Positions 26,584 to 57,431 are shown, counted from the stretch's first letter. The stretch: DNA of 64,000 nt from Rhea pennata (GCF_028389875.1 NC_084666.1:66782422-66846421), one strand, 5' to 3'. The notes: a model not told the origin generated them from the letters alone. Made by a program: numbers and translations.

Positions 26584-29500
26584 GTTGTTTTTAAGGACGT
26601 GAATTATAAACAACATACAGCACTGGTGAGCCAGTCCTAGCTTAAAATTAGCTAACCTGTCTTGTTCACTACAAATATTAGGGAAGGTCTTCATCTGTAA
26701 CTGCTGTCTTACTGTGATTTCAGTGAAGAACATGCTTTCCATTTGGACCAGTTTCTATGTTAAATGCATGTTCATCAAAACGTTTTGTTGGGATTATTGT
26801 CCATCAGATGGCCATCTATCCAAAGGCTGCTTTAGAGTCTGGAATGAGAATGCTTTTGTGCCATTAGTATCACAGTATTTTATCCTAGTTTTCAACCACT
26901 CTAACTTTAAACACAAATACCAAAATATATTAGCAGAAAATTTGATTAGAAATTTTATTTGGGAGACAAACTTTCTTTTTTAAATGTGTAATGCTTGCCA
27001 TGAAATACATAGTCCTTAAGATTAAATGCTTGCTAAAAGTAGTGTATAAATAACTTGTAGAAGCAGAAGATACCTTATTTACCTTATTTTTGTGGAGCTT
27101 CTGATTTTCAATATAATTCTACTTATGTTTCTATGTATGTTACTCTTAAAGGACTAACTATGTCTGTTTACAAGTGTTTAAAAAGAAAGTCATGTGCAAG
27201 GATTTTTTTTTTACTAAATTGCTCAGTAGATTTTCCGTGGCACTCTTAATTGTCTTGTAAAACCTAAGTCTAAAATCTCACCAGTTATTTAGAAACCTCA
27301 CGGTACTATATACAATTGTTGCTGACAGTGTATGTTCTTGCGATATAGGGGTATTACCCTGCCAAATCAGTATTCATGACACTGTATTAACAATCAATTT
27401 ACTAAATTAAGTGCAATGATAGCACAAAGAATTGGATGCTTAAAAAAGTGTATCACCAGCCGTTGCTGTTACTTCTATTTTGTAGATAAAATCACATCCA
27501 GAATGTTGATTCTTGAAGGCCTCCCATTTCCTTAAGAAAGTGTATAGTAGTTATTTAGAATACTCTACTACTCCACTAACAGTGGCTCTTAGGGCTCTTA
27601 GTGGGCTCTTAAGAAAAAATGGTTGATATCTGTATCTTTACAACTTATGGTGTTGGTTGTATTTTTACCAGTTACCAATCTATACTTTGAAAACTTTTAA
27701 AATTGGTGTAAAGAAAAGGAAAGTTGAACTACCTGATAAGCAGTGCTGCAAAGGACGTCCTTTTTAGTAGAATGTCAGGTCAACTACAGCCGGTGAACTT
27801 CCCTCTGTGCTGAGCATTCCTGTCTTTTCTAGGGTGAGAGTCTGACAGAGCAAACAGTGGGCCTGGTTGTGTGCAGTGCTAAACAACTTTCTAACGCGCA
27901 GACAGATGTCTTGCGAGTGGAGGGAAATATGGCAAATCCAGAATCTCCTGTGTTCTTTACATCTTTTATGACATCTTTTAGCTGTAATCATGGCAACGTG
28001 CATGTACATTTTGCCTGTCATTAGCACAGAGGAAAACTTCAGTGCTTGTGTCCAGTTCTTATTTTACATTCTTAGCATTTTGTCTCTTTAATGTGAGAAG
28101 AATATTAGTGATCAGAAAGAATGAGTTAATTCAGAGAATTAATGTTTGTATGAGGATCCAAAAAATGACTGTGCAGAGGACCTCAAAATCACCTGACTGT
28201 GGGTTTGTGTGTTCAACAAAATTCACACTCTTGGCTAGTATTTTGGTAATGGTTTTTTTCCAGAGTACAAGTACTACATAGTTGCCCTGTTCATTCTCAA
28301 CAAGTGAAATTGTCATCATCAGGATTAATGAGATTAGATGAGTAAGTATAAAAATGTATTTTCCAGCATTGTCCAGTTGGCAGTTAAATACAGTTGTGAC
28401 ATTAACATTTGAAATTTAGTAAGAGAAAGAAAATCTAGGAGAGGGATTGATACATTGCTGTGTTGCCACTGGTTATTACTGGAGATGTCTCCAGTGGTAC
28501 TTTGCGGGCAAAATAAGATTCCTACTACATTTAATTTGCAACTGTAGTACGCTTTTCAGATCTCCTTAGAAATCCTCTACGATTACAAATGATAATACAT
28601 AGACTCAGTCATCAAGTCCCAGGATATTTTGTGACTGTGTCTCAGGTCCTGAGGCTCTTGATTTCTTACCGCTGCTCATGTTCCAGAAAGTTCAGCTGTC
28701 AGAAGTTACTTTTCCCTCCCTGTGAGGGTGGACCAGCATCAGTGGTCTTGGTCCCATCACTGGCCACAGTACTCCATAGACTTGCAGCCTCCAGGCACAA
28801 CCATTTCAGGATATAGTACCCCCAAGAGACTGCTGCACATTTAGTGTTTTTGTTTTGTTTTGCTGGCTTTGCAAGCCATCTTGGGGACAAAGAGGAGGAT
28901 AATACTAAGAAAATACTAGGCAGGCTCTGAGGTCAACAATAAATGAGATTTAGGTTTCTCATCATGATTTTAAAGTCTTTAGCCAGAAAAGGAGGCACAC
29001 TCACTCTTTTTCTTTTTGCACCTCATCAGGAGTGGGTATGCATTGTTCACAAGAAATAAGAGGAAGGCAAAAAAAAATAAAAGGAAACTGGGTTTTCTTT
29101 GCATTTGGAGGGGAAAAAGAAGAGTTTCTGGAATGACTCTTGTATTAATCATTTTGATAAGTGATTGGAGAACTTGCAGGATAATGGGCTAAGATGTTAC
29201 TGAATCTGTGCAAGAAGAGGAGGATAGATGGCAGAACCTCTGAGAAAGGGGCTGCCCCCAGCAGCATTCTGTGAAGCCTGGTGGCCTTTTCTCCTGCAGC
29301 CCAAAGTTACCTGTTATCACTCACTTCACTGTAAGGCCGGTGTACAGGAGAGGCTGTTGCCATGAAGGCACAGAGGGAGCATGAAACATGGGCTGATTTG
29401 GAGTTGTCACATTCTCAGAGGCAAAGTGCCAGTACCCAGGGACATTTTCTGTTATTGAAAGCACTTCTATTGATTCTGTTTAGATAAGGCCAACAAGGTT

Positions 29501-31505
29501 AGCATGAAATTGTGAATCTGCTGCTCCATGAATCCTGTCCGTGGATGAGGGAGAGCACAAGAGAGTCAGTTAACTGAAGATACCTGCATCATTGCTACAC
29601 GTGACTTTGTTGGAAGGAAGACTTCGAGGATTCCGAATGATGGGGAGCAGAGTGCAAGGTAGACTTCTTTTATACTGCTGTTCAGTTAATTTTCCATCAG
29701 TTCCCTGCACACTAGTCAAATAAACCCTGACAATAAAATGGTTTTCTGTAGGCTATGGCTTTCTGCCTACAGAATAGGGTGCAACTGCAAACCTTGTTTT
29801 TGCAGCTTATGTAGTGGACATAAATGTGCTGCACCTTTTTACATGATTGCTTGGGAATTACCAGTATTTGCTATAAAAGCAGCTTAAGCAAATAGCCAGC
29901 TGAACTTGTTAAAAGGGAAATGCCATTGAGGTCTCAGGTAGTGCAGTATCTTCTTCGTCCAAATACAGCAAATAAAAGAGGTTCAGGAACAACATTCTAC
30001 TGAAATACAATTCAAGGAGCTTAACCTGTTTTAAGCTTGGTAATAGGGATCGCTTGATGAAGGGAACCGTTTGTAGTAACATTTTTCTTTTTTACAAAGC
30101 AAAGGAGTGCAATCATCAACTAGGAAATTGTATCTAAGTTTGACTAAGATGCCTACTGCTGATGCTGCAAAACAACAATTGATAATGTGTTAAATGTTGA
30201 AGAGGTGATGACATGCCTCAAAAAAAAAATGATAGAGGCAAGTGAAGGGCAGTAGTCCTAGCTGCCAAAATTATGTATTATATATATGTGAGATTTACTT
30301 TCCCCAGAGTTGATCTGTATTTCATCTAGTAGAATGCTTATTTTTAGAAGTTGTGAGCCAAGGTCTATGGGTTTTGCAGTTGCCTTCCACACCTGAAAAC
30401 TGAAAATGACTGTCTTGATTCCCAGCGGTTGTGTCTAAAGCAAATATCAGATATGCTTTACTGTGCTCCATCTGTCCTCCACTTGAGGACTTGCATGGAG
30501 CTTGCTATTGCTCCCAAGAGCCACCTTGCTTGCAAAACCAGAGGAATTGGGGTGGCTGGTGTATGCACTGAAGTGTGCTTGTCTTGCCCTGTTATTGGCC
30601 TGGCAGGTAGCTAGTATGCGTGGCCAGAGACAGGAGGTCTGTTTGCAGCTCAGATGTGAGTGAGGATTTTAAGTTGCTCTTGAAAATAATTTTTACTTAC
30701 CTTTAAATACCAGTTACTTATGCCATCTTTATCTTGGACCGCTTTCCAATAGTCTGAGTTAAACCTGAAGTCCCTTTTTCAAAAGCCCAAGTCTCATGGA
30801 AAGCATGCACAGTTTGACATTTAAGCTAGATGAATACCTAGGGAAAATTCAGAAATAGATTTGGGGATTTACGTGTGTGGAATATCAAATCCACGGATTT
30901 GTGCAAAACTCTTCTGTATAGAGAAACAGCTATTCTTTTTCCTGTAAAACTGTGTAACTGAGCAAGATAAATACATTTTAAAGGCACGTTTGTCCTTGAG
31001 ATAGATAGGGGCAAATACAGCAGAGCATTATGGATTTCTTTCAACTAGGGATCAAACAGAAGATGAAATCTTGACCTTAAAGGCCAATTGGAAATACTTT
31101 GGCACTTTTTGGTAAGTATCTTGGTGAAAGGTAATTGAGAGAGGTCTGGGTTGATGGGTGATTCCAACAATTACCTTTGTTTTCAAAATGTTAACGTTTC
31201 TTTTAAAAATAGTTCTCAGGGCAGGAGGGTGATGGCTGTTTTTGGGGGGTGTTTTTGAAAGACCTCTGTTCAAAGCTGATAGCAGACGAGATCTATTGCA
31301 AAGTAGCAGTTTGGTGAAAATTTTCTGTGCGCTTCTGAGGATTGTGACCTGTATCTATAGTAAAGCAGAACCATGATCTGCTCTGTTGTCTTCATTCCTA
31401 TAATTCCCATCTCCAACTCTATACTGTTACTGGAAGAGGCATGATGAGTGGAGCTCCTGGACACTTCTTGACAACCTTCCCTCACAAACAGGCAGATTAG
31501 TGCTA

Positions 31506-31543
31506 TTTTTGTTGTTGTTGTTGTTGTTGTTTTTGTTTTTTTG
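31506..31543. repeat. (GTT)n microsatellite
   Basis: About seven GTT units flanked by T-rich sequence, in intergenic DNA. The threonine run in the opposite-strand ORF across it is an artefact. Confidence 0.85.
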
Positions 31544-34500
31544 CATTCAGGGTCATGTTTACTCATGGAAATACAAAGGGACAAACTTAGAAGGGAAAAT
31601 AACTTAGGGACCAATGTTCTTCAGGCAAAGGAAATACCATCTTGGTCTTATGTCACATTCACGGTTTTTGCTAACTCAAAATCACAAGCACAGGTCAGAA
31701 CGGTCTGGATCAGCAAAAAGCAACTATATATAAATTGTGACAAAACAAATGGAAATCATGGATAAAAGCCAATCTGAGAAAAGTCTGAGATCTTTCTATG
31801 TTCAGATGTCTTTGGGGAATGAGGGGAAGGGCTGCTGTAAAATCTAAGGTCTGGATCCCTTAATGAACTGCCAGATGAGAACACTGCAAGTCAGATATTC
31901 TCAGTTCTTACTATGGATTGGGAGCTTTCTTCCTTGTGGCTGAACTTCATGAATTTATCATACGGAGGACTTTCTTTAGGGATGAATTTAGCATGTTCAG
32001 GAATGCTAGATACAATTATTTCAACAATAGGAACATTGATTTAGTGGTTAAGTGCTGCTTCTTTCAGTTCTGATTTCTGGCTAAAATCAGTAAGTTGCTT
32101 TGCTGCTTCAATTTTTTTTTGTTTGTTTGTTTCCACCTATTTATCTTACTGATACCTGACAAAAACATTTGCATTTTAAGAAAAGCTGGGATTGCATCCT
32201 TCTTGTTTGAAGTGGCCAGTGCTCATTGCAGCGGTCATGGTGGTGGCATGGCTCTATGCCTCCCTTCATTTCATTTCTTGCTGGATGTAAGCAGCTGCCT
32301 GTTTTCAAGGAATAGCAGTGTTCTGAAGTGTACGAAGGCATCCCATTTTATGCAGTTTTAACCAAACGGCAAGCTTGATTGCAAAAAATATTTCTATTGA
32401 AACTGTATTTGTTTCGTTATGTTCTCTCACCTTAATTAGGATGTTCAAAGAAGTAAATTGTTAGGAAATTCCCACAAAGGATTTAAAGACAAGGTTACTG
32501 GTAGCCTTGCACGTTCACCTGAAATTAACATGGCAAAGAGATTAATCATTATTTTTGTCCATGTGATTTTGCAACTGTGTTTCTTTAAGGAGACTTTGGT
32601 AACTGAATAAAGCAGAACTGAACGTCTGGAAACTGGACATACTGTTTGACCACTCAGTTATGAAAGAATTAAGTGACAAATTATGGGGTTTTTTTCTTTG
32701 TATCTTGAAGTAACAGTCTTTTGGAGTTAAAAGAAGGTTCAGTCTCTAAACCAGTTCATGTCACTAGACTTTTGCTGCTAAATCTAATTAGTTGTGATTG
32801 TGTTTGTAATTTGGGCTTTTCTCAAGCGGTCCTAATTGTGAGGATTTAGATCAAAACAATTCAATACAGACCACGGAAAAGGCATCAGAGGGCGTAGAGC
32901 TATGATGTTTATAAATGTTGTGGTAGTATCATGTGTGTATTGCAAGGAAACTTGGGTGCCTTTCTTGCTTATATGAACTTACCATTATTACTGAAAGTCC
33001 TTTTACTCATTTCGTAAAGTGAATATAATCCAAGCTGACAAAACTGCATTCAGATTCTGGATATGTAGGTATCCAAATGCTCTTTCCGCAAGACAATTTG
33101 CAGTATCGCTGTGGGAAGTTATAGGACTCAGATAGGTATAATCCTGCCGTGAAGATTACCCTATTTTCCTGAACCTGTCTTCTGGATTTTCTGCATGTTT
33201 CCCTTTTCCTGCTGATCCCAGGAAGAGAATCCCACAGTGTAGATACAGTTGTTGTCTTGCAAAAGACAAGGCTGCGTGGGGGCACTTGGGCAGTGCTTGC
33301 TGTAGCCACGCTGAGGACAGGTCTCAGCAGCAGGAAATTTGCTCAGGGTTGCACGATGCTGCAGCTGCCTAAGCAGTGACCTGCATGGGGCTGCGCGCAG
33401 TGCAGAGCCCTGTTCAGAGTCAGGCTTTTACAGGCGTATGTGCTTTTGCCTCTTGTAACACCTGCTGTTCTCATAGGCACGAGAAATTTTGCCCATCTTT
33501 GCCCTTCCAGCACTGCCACCACCCTGATGTTTTGATCCAAAGATATACTAGCAGTAGGCAGAGCGCTTCCTCCACTTGCCCTTGCGCGGTGCTGCACACA
33601 CGCAAGACAAGGTGGGAATGAAAAGGAAAGCAAAAAGAGATGTACAGACAGCATGGCTTTGGGGGTCACTGAATGCGCCTCTTTTGTTGTTTTGGTTTGT
33701 GCTTTGGATTACATGCTGTGAGCAAGCTGTAGCATTGGTTGGCACTCTAGTCTTCCTGCTTGTGGCTTGTTATCTAAGAAAGCACTTTTGTTCTTTGTTA
33801 GCAGTCTGTAGGACTGACTGTATTATTCTTAAGATCTTCCTTGGACATGCTGGCATATTTCAGGTGTGGACCACTGAAGCCCTCAATCGGAAGCAGTTCA
33901 CTGAAGAACAATGAATTGCTGTACGTTTTTGGAAAAAAGGCCAAGGAAGTAGTTTCAGATAACAGAAGTAAATATTTACATGTAGTGCTCTCAGGCATTT
34001 CTTAAAGAAAGGTCCTCCTCTGAATCCCAGCTTCCACCGTACAAAGTTAACAAAGCTGTAGAAAAACAGCATTTCACTGAGATGTGCTCAAGGTAATGAA
34101 TTACTAGAGAGAAAATTATTGCCTGTGGTCACTAGAGTCAAATTAGGTAAACAGCTGATAAAATAATTGTATCAGAGGAGAGATTTATTGGGAAAAATAG
34201 ATAGGAACTTTAGAAGAAGGGAGGAAGGGAAACAGATAACTATCAAGGAATAGACTGGACTAGAAATTCTTCATTCTTTTACAAATTTTTCTGGGAAATG
34301 CAAGTGACTAGATGTTGCTTCTTGAGGCTTGTGGAAGACCTGTCAGTGTATTAGAGGAAGGTAAGTCGTGGTGTTCTGGATGTATTTCCGCACAGAGTAT
34401 GTAGAATATATCCTGTATCTTGAAGGCATTACTAGGAGAATTTGGAGTTTTTTATACACATTCCTGTGTTGACGTTTTGTGGTATGCTGCCAACATGTTA

Positions 34501-35030
34501 GTAGCGTCACCCCTCTCAAATTTTCAACCTGACATGAGAGGAAAGCTAGTGGTGTTACCTACACTTGCCCAGAGCTGCCAAACCTTTCCACTTCGAGCTC
34601 TTTAGTTGTCACTCCACTCTGGGACCAGAGATCTCTGGGTGTGCAGGGTGCAGGACTGGGGTTACCTGGGTTTTGAGACTGGCCTTCCACACGTATAGTC
34701 TTTACCAGCTGATGTGTTGAGGCTGCAGCACGAGGTCTCTGCTGGCTTCTTGGTGGGAAAGGGGCTCAGCTCTCCTGGCAGAAGGAGGCGGTACTGAGCC
34801 CATGGTAACACTTAACTCATTTCTCCCTGCTTCCTCTGCCTGTAGCCCTAATTAAATTAATTACAGCTGTACAAGAAATTTTAAGAGACCAGTGTTTAGA
34901 CAGGTTATACATGCTATCTCCTTTTGTTTGTTTGTTTGTTAAAGGAAAATGCCGATTTCAAAATGTTAGATGTAATTCGGAAATACAGGTGAGGCTTGAA
35001 AGCCACAGCAAGGGTGTGCAGCGCTGATCA

Positions 35031-35290
35031 GCATCCAATCTTACGTTCTGCTGCGCGGGGGAGACCGCTTTGGGAAGAAAACAAAGGCCTCCGGAGCTCA
35101 CCAGCCGGCCCGCCATGAATCGCGCTCTCAGGCGGCGTCCTGCCCCTGCCTGCTCTGGAGCCCAGGACCCGACCTGCTCCCCAAGCAACAGCAGACCCGG
35201 GGCGCGTCACCAAGCCGCAGAGCCTCAGCCCTGCTGTGCGAGCGGGGCCAGCGCGCCCCTCGCGCCGGGAGGGGGTGAGTACGCTGGCAG
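35031..35290. promoter_or_regulatory. CpG-rich patch about 0.9 kb upstream of ADH exon 1
   Basis: About 250 bp carry roughly 24 CpG dinucleotides in otherwise CpG-poor DNA. Both strands show splice-donor-like sites: GGGGGTGAGT at about 35273 on the + strand, and on the - strand an ATG at 35116 followed five codons later by CTG|GTGAGC. It could be a promoter for a - strand transcript, an alternative ADH promoter or a bidirectional start. No TATA element is evident. Confidence 0.5.
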
Positions 35291-35980
35291 GCAAGAAGCC
35301 ATCGGGCCTGCGCTCCCCTCCTGGGATCAAACCAAAGGGTCATGCAATGACTTGCAAAACAAACTGGGCTGTTGCACCTCGTACAAAACACCCTCTCACA
35401 GCACTTCTTGCTTGCTGAGTTGGAGTCTTTGCATCAACATGTTGTCCTTGGTCACTGTTCGCTCAAAGACTGATGATTAATGAGTAGCCAGGCTGTAAAG
35501 CTAAGGAAAAGAAATGCCCCTGAGGAGCAGGTATTGCAGCAGAGGGGCGGTCGGCCTTTTGTAAGTGGCTTGCACAGTAGCCTGTCTTAGTTTATCAGAT
35601 GGGCTCTTGAGGTGGCTCCAGAGTAGTTCAGAAAAGCTGAGGGGCAAGAGTGACACAGCTGAGAGCAGGAAAAAAAACGCCGTGTTTAAGACGCTGCCTG
35701 TTCTCGCTGCTGTGTCCCTGCTGCTGAGACTCCTCGAGCAGCCCTTCCCTCTGCTACAGCGCCACTTCAGAGTAGTAAGTCTGGAGGGCAGCCTCCCATG
35801 GAGGTGCAGAGAGGGGACAGCTCTGAGCCAGAGGCTGTGCTTCCTTCCCGTGGTGCCGAGACCACCACGGACAGGACATGGAAGGCACAGGGGTGAGACG
35901 CAAAAGGCCACGATGGGAGTACTGTGAAGAGCCACGTGTCTGCCAAGTGGTTTATTTTCTTTCTAGTGCTTTAGGCGTTT

Positions 35981-36040
35981 AAGGGGTGGGGCTCAGCCCC
36001 AGGAGGCTTGGCTGGGCGGTCTGAGCAAGTATTTGTAGGA
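35981..36040 (+). promoter_or_regulatory. ADH1C: Likely core promoter of the class I ADH
   Basis: A GC/CACCC-type box (ggggtggggct, 35983-35993) is followed by a TATA-like element TATTTGTA at 36030-36037, about 125 nt upstream of the start codon. This spacing suits a start of transcription near 36060. Assigned from motifs only. Confidence 0.35.
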
Positions 36041-36161
36041 GCAGGTTGCAGTGTGTTGGACAGGAGGTGAGACACTGGCAGCCTGACTGCTTTGCAGCTG
36101 ACTGGACTCCCAGTGCAAGAAACCACTGACAGCAAGACGCAGAACAGACACGCCAGTCAAC

Positions 36162-46611
<10,450 letters not shown>

Positions 46612-46810
46612 GATTCCCAAATGCTAAGCTGCAGATGGCTTAAAACAGCAGTACAAAGTTTGTTATCCTCCTACAACCACTATGCAATACAAAACAAGCC
46701 GTTTCTAAAAGACCTACCACCATCACCCTCGAATAAAAGGATCAAGCTCAAAACCCAAACTTTAAGGCACAGCATTTATAAAGAAAATAAATAAATCGTT
46801 TTCCTCTCAT
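46612..46810 (+). terminator. ADH1C: Class I ADH 3' UTR and poly(A) signals
   Basis: AATAAA occurs at 46732-46737 and, overlapping, at 46786-46791 and 46790-46795, giving a 3' UTR of roughly 140-210 nt. Confidence 0.7.
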
Positions 46811-48487
46811 GTCTTTTTCCTGATTCTTCTTGAAATAATCAGTATTATTCTGCAATTTTCTTTTAACAGCCAGTGCTGATATTGTAGTACTTAATGCTGT
46901 CACGTGTTATGAAAGGCTTAGATTTTTTTTTTAATCACTTTTAATGAGCCATTTTTTAAATACAAAAAAAGAAACTCTTTCTTTGGGTTTTAATAGCACT
47001 GCAGATTTAGCAGATTTATGCATATAGCTCACACGTATGGGAGATGAACGCTACCATACTACTCAGTAAAACTCCCAAGTCAGAACTATGCCCTGGCTTA
47101 ACCCATTACCTGAGCGGTATGGAAACTACTGCAGAGATTACAAACAGGGACAATCTTTCACTGTGTTGTTAGATACCCCAGTGCATCATATTAAAATGAC
47201 CGTTAATTCTTTTTTTCTTAAGCCAGTAGTATGCCAAACTGTTCTGCTTTAGATATGCAAGCCCTTTGTAGAAGAGACAATGCACAATTTTGCTGTTTTT
47301 TTTTTTTTTTTTTTTTTTTTTACTCTTGCAAGCTTAATGGAGTTAAATTGGAAAAAACATAAAGACTACTCTGTGAAAGGTTATTAGTGTTTTAGTCCCT
47401 CTTTTTTATGGCTTACCCTATCCATCTCCCAGTCTCTCGCCTCTGTAGCAGCATAGCAGAAAACTTCAGTGTGTGCTCTGATCCAGCTGACCATGTGTTT
47501 GAACTAATAATTTCAATAAATGATAAGTAAATCACAAACTTAGGCATTGAAGAATGCCTCGCAACTGGATATTTTATATAACTAACATGTCTAATCATTT
47601 TATATAAAACAGCTGTGGGTTTTTCTTTTAAGCCTGTACCTCTTTTGAGGTTTTAGTTGTTTTATCAATGTGGTTTTAGATCTTTGGAGAGGTTATAGAA
47701 GCATGCCTGAAGCTTGGGAAACAGTGTGAATAAACACAAATATACATCATTATTTGTTCCATTAAACAAAGGGGAGGAGTCTTAGCTGTAAGTGTGACTA
47801 CAAAATAAATGAGGAGACGACATAATTGTTGGTAACAGGCTGCAAGAAATCAAACATAAAGAATCTTGCAGCTTTTGGTGTTTGTAACTTGGTAACAGGA
47901 GGTGTTAGAGGCTATTTCTGTCTTGTCAATCATGGTCAAATTGCCTTACTTTTCATTTAAACAGCCACTTACAGTACTGCTCAAAGCTTGCATGCACCCA
48001 GTTGCACAGTATCAGGGTAGAAGAGCATATGAACTAAGGTGTCTGTGTGCTAATGAGGACTGAGGTTTGTCCTAGCAGAAAGAGTCCTTGAATAGCCCAG
48101 TTAGATTAGAGTATGAGTTTAACCAGGGATTAGGCTTTAACAGAACAAGATCCTTGAACAACACGCATGTGTATAATAAACTCAGTTTACCCTGCAATTA
48201 AGAATCAAACTTCACATTTGTTTCTGTGTGTGTGTGTGTTGGGGGGGGTGTTACCTGTGTGCATGGTTTTGAAGCTCTCTCTTTTCTGGCCTGTAGGATG
48301 ACACATCTCAGGTGCGGTACTGTTGAAAAGGTCCCATCTCTTTCCAGGCCAACAGTGTGCACTGGATCACTGAAATGTTCAAAACAGAGGGAGAGGGTTT
48401 TAATTCTGCTTAATTCCGCTCATCTGTAGTAACATGCATGCAACAGAAATAAGAACCTAGTAACGTCTCAGTGCTCAGAGTATTGTT

Positions 48488-48490
<3 letters not shown>

Positions 48491-48526
<36 letters not shown>
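48491..48526. repeat. Poly(T) tract, T36
   Basis: Uninterrupted run of 36 T. It could be the reverse-strand tail of a decayed retrocopy, but no body was recognised beside it. Confidence 0.9.
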
Positions 48527-48529
<3 letters not shown>

Positions 48530-49739
48530 GGAGGCAAAACTGGTTTACTGTATCAAATAAGGAACAGGCATTAAACATGCTAAATAAAGCTTGTTTAAAC
48601 CTAGTGTGCAGTGATAGAAAGGGACCGTACAGGGAGGTGAAACACCCCCGTGTCCAAGACTCAGAGGGGGGGTTTCTCAGGCATTCCACAATGCATCAAA
48701 GATACAGCAGCAAATACATTGGTAGCCTTGAGAGTGGAATGAGGCTGGGGGGGGGGGGGAAACCTGAGCTAAGGAATAAATCACAACACACCACCTCGTA
48801 ACTGGATCTCAGGATCACGCAAGCTATGCCTAGTAAAGGCCTGCTGTTGGTGTCTTTAGGAGGCTATTTGCCAGGGTGCAGGACAGTCAACTGAAATCAT
48901 CCTTACTGGGGACATTTTATAAGGCAGCACCCTGGCTTTGTGCTCACCTGTGGGGCTGGGGGGGGGGGAGAGAGACCCCTCTGTCTCTCAGCAGCCACAA
49001 GAGCTCATTGGCTCCCAGCCTACGACCCTGTGGTGAACCCCTATTGCAGCCGCAGGGCGCCCTACCCACATTCCAATGAGGAGCCCAGGGGGAGTGAGGG
49101 GCTGGGCCCTGTGATGGCAAAGCTCTGGCCAGCATTTGCCCTCAGAGACCCTTTCCCAACAGCTGACTCTGGGGCAGGGGGCACAAGCCTGGTCTGTACC
49201 TGCACTGGGGCGCTTTCCTGTGAAGAGCCAGGAGCCCCAAGGCTCCCTCGCCCCAAGCACCCAGACGGCCTGACTGCAGCTCCCTGGCGCTCTGCTCCTC
49301 CTGGCCTTCAGCTTGCTCCCAGCTCACACCATGGCATTTCGGGAGACATATACGAACTGATTTGTCAGCAGCTACATCCGTGCCAGCTACTGCTGCCAGG
49401 CTGTAAGCTGGAAAAGGTCTGGCTTAGAAGGAGGGTGCCTACCCCTGTGCTGCAATCACAGCACATCATTAAACAGCCACTGTTACAAGTTAATGCCAAC
49501 CATTGCCACATATTAGGGCAACAAGATTAAAGCTGTTAATGATTCTCTTGGGCTCCAGTATGTGCCCTGAAGAACTTGTCTTTGCTTAAACGCGTAGCAT
49601 AGCCTTTAGCCCCTGTAACTCTAGAGAAAAGGTTGAATATCTTATCAAGTTCAAATAAAAGTAGCCATGCAGCTAGGAGCAGCTGCCAGACACGGTTATT
49701 CAGCAGTTCATAAAAACAAAACAAAACAAAAAACCCCAC

Positions 49740-49930
49740 GGGGTCGGGGTCGGGCAGAACAGGTCTGCCCCGCGGCAGCGAGCAGAGCAGCTCCTCCTGG
49801 TGGCTGAAGCCGCCGCCGCCCCTCAGGGCCAGCCGGCCCCAGGCAAGAGCTCAGCGGCCGCAGGGGTCAGCAGTGCTGCCCGTCTGCACCCGGACGCCTC
49901 AGCCAGGCTGGAGGCACTCACGGCGGCAGG
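49740..49930. promoter_or_regulatory. CpG-rich patch about 1.1 kb upstream of second ADH
   Basis: About 190 bp with some 18 CpGs, including gccgccgccgcc and a NotI-like gcggccgc. It lies at a distance from the second ADH start codon comparable to that of the 35.0 kb patch from the first. A CTCF-like CTCCTGGTGGC occurs at about 49794. Confidence 0.4.
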
Positions 49931-51039
49931 AATTTTGGCCTGCCAACGGTGAACAAACGCTGCTGCTGCCAACCTGCTCTCCCCACCATAAGACAGTGCT
50001 GATACACACAGAGGCAAAGGCCAACACAAAGCTCACCAGGGATTCCCCTAAATACTTACCCCTGGGGCTGAAGTCTCCAAAGATGTGGTAGCACCTCCCA
50101 AACCTTAGGGTGAGCCAAAGGACAGGAGAGGTGCTCATCTTATCCTGGTGCCATTCTTCCAAATTCCTCTAGGTTAGCTTGCTGGATGCCTCAGTGGAAA
50201 CACACCTGCGAGAAGAGAGCATAGGTGTGTGATTCTCATCACAGAACAGGATGATGTTGTTGTTACACATAAGTAAGTTAAACGAAAGCCTTCTTGGAAA
50301 AGCCTCTCCTTTCTGACACATTTGCTCCTTTTGGCTGGGGCACTGCTATAGCACACTACAGCAGCCAGGCATTAAAAAAAATAAAATCCAGCAACATCAC
50401 AGATATTTAAGTTTTACTTGTACTCTTCAAAGTGCCCTGCATGTCTATTTTTCACTCTCTTTATTATTTTAATTTAATTTAATTTTATTTTTTAATCCTT
50501 TTGCAAGTATTGGAGGCACTGCCAGGTCAAATGTTGCCTTTTGGCAAGGGGTGAACTCCAAGGAAACCTAAGTAGTGCCAGGAATCTCCTCTCTCCACCT
50601 GTCCCTGCAGCAGTTGGAGAAAAACGTCAGTGAGTGCTGTTGTGCTTTCCAGGGGGCACAGGGAACCCCACCAAGATGCGAGGCATCAATAAAAGCCTTC
50701 CAGGCAGATTTGTCCTGGCACTCTGTGGAACATGACTGCCTCCCGTTGGCATTTCCCTGCCACAAGCAGGCTCCTCTGCTCAATGCACCCTGTACTCACT
50801 GATGTCCAGCCCTGGACAAAGATTAACCAGTGCTCCCAGCTCTCCAGTGATGCTCCTGCAGCGGTTTGCTCTGGCCCTACGCCAGGGCTCTCACGGTGCT
50901 CCCTGCTGTCCTTACCAGCACTGACCTGTGTGTGCTCAGGGCCACAGCTGGGACTTTTCGCAGTACAAGGAGTCAGCCAGACTGAAAGCAGCTTCCCTCG
51001 AGCCTGCTGCAGTGCCTGCAACAACTCTTCTAAGACCAC

Positions 51040-57431
<6,392 letters not shown>

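Larger units (their letters stand above)
23304..35029. other. Long gene-poor intergenic region
   Basis: AT-rich sequence of about 11.7 kb with only short, unrecognised ORFs on both strands. It contains a T25 run at 26559-26583, a (GTT)n run at about 31506-31543 and scattered A/T runs. I saw no interspersed element and no conserved protein block. It may hold non-coding 5' exons of the C4orf17-like gene or ADH regulatory DNA, but nothing in the sequence proves either. Confidence 0.5.
46811..51039. other. Intergenic region between the two ADH genes
   Basis: It contains T26 at 47296-47321, (GT)n plus a G run at 48224-48250, T36 at 48491-48526 and G runs near 48750 and 48958. The segment from about 48.9 to 51.0 kb is noticeably more GC-rich than the rest of the window. 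A 196-codon + strand ORF at 48940-49530 is Pro/Gly/Ala-rich, matches nothing I know, and overlaps comparable opposite-strand ORFs. The region probably contains the promoter of the second ADH. Confidence 0.5.

Noticed and set aside
33007-33914. Several ORFs of 80-112 codons on both strands
   Set aside because: They overlap each other on both strands, lack recognised motifs and fit no consistent exon chain; the signal-peptide-like start of one is not enough.
48491-48526. Poly(T) as the tail of a reverse-strand processed pseudogene
   Set aside because: No coding remnant or target-site duplication could be recognised next to it; it is treated as a simple repeat.
48940-49530. 196-codon + strand ORF between the ADH genes
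   Set aside because: It lies in a GC-rich patch where ORFs on both strands overlap. The composition is Pro/Gly/Ala-rich and no family or splice structure was recognised.
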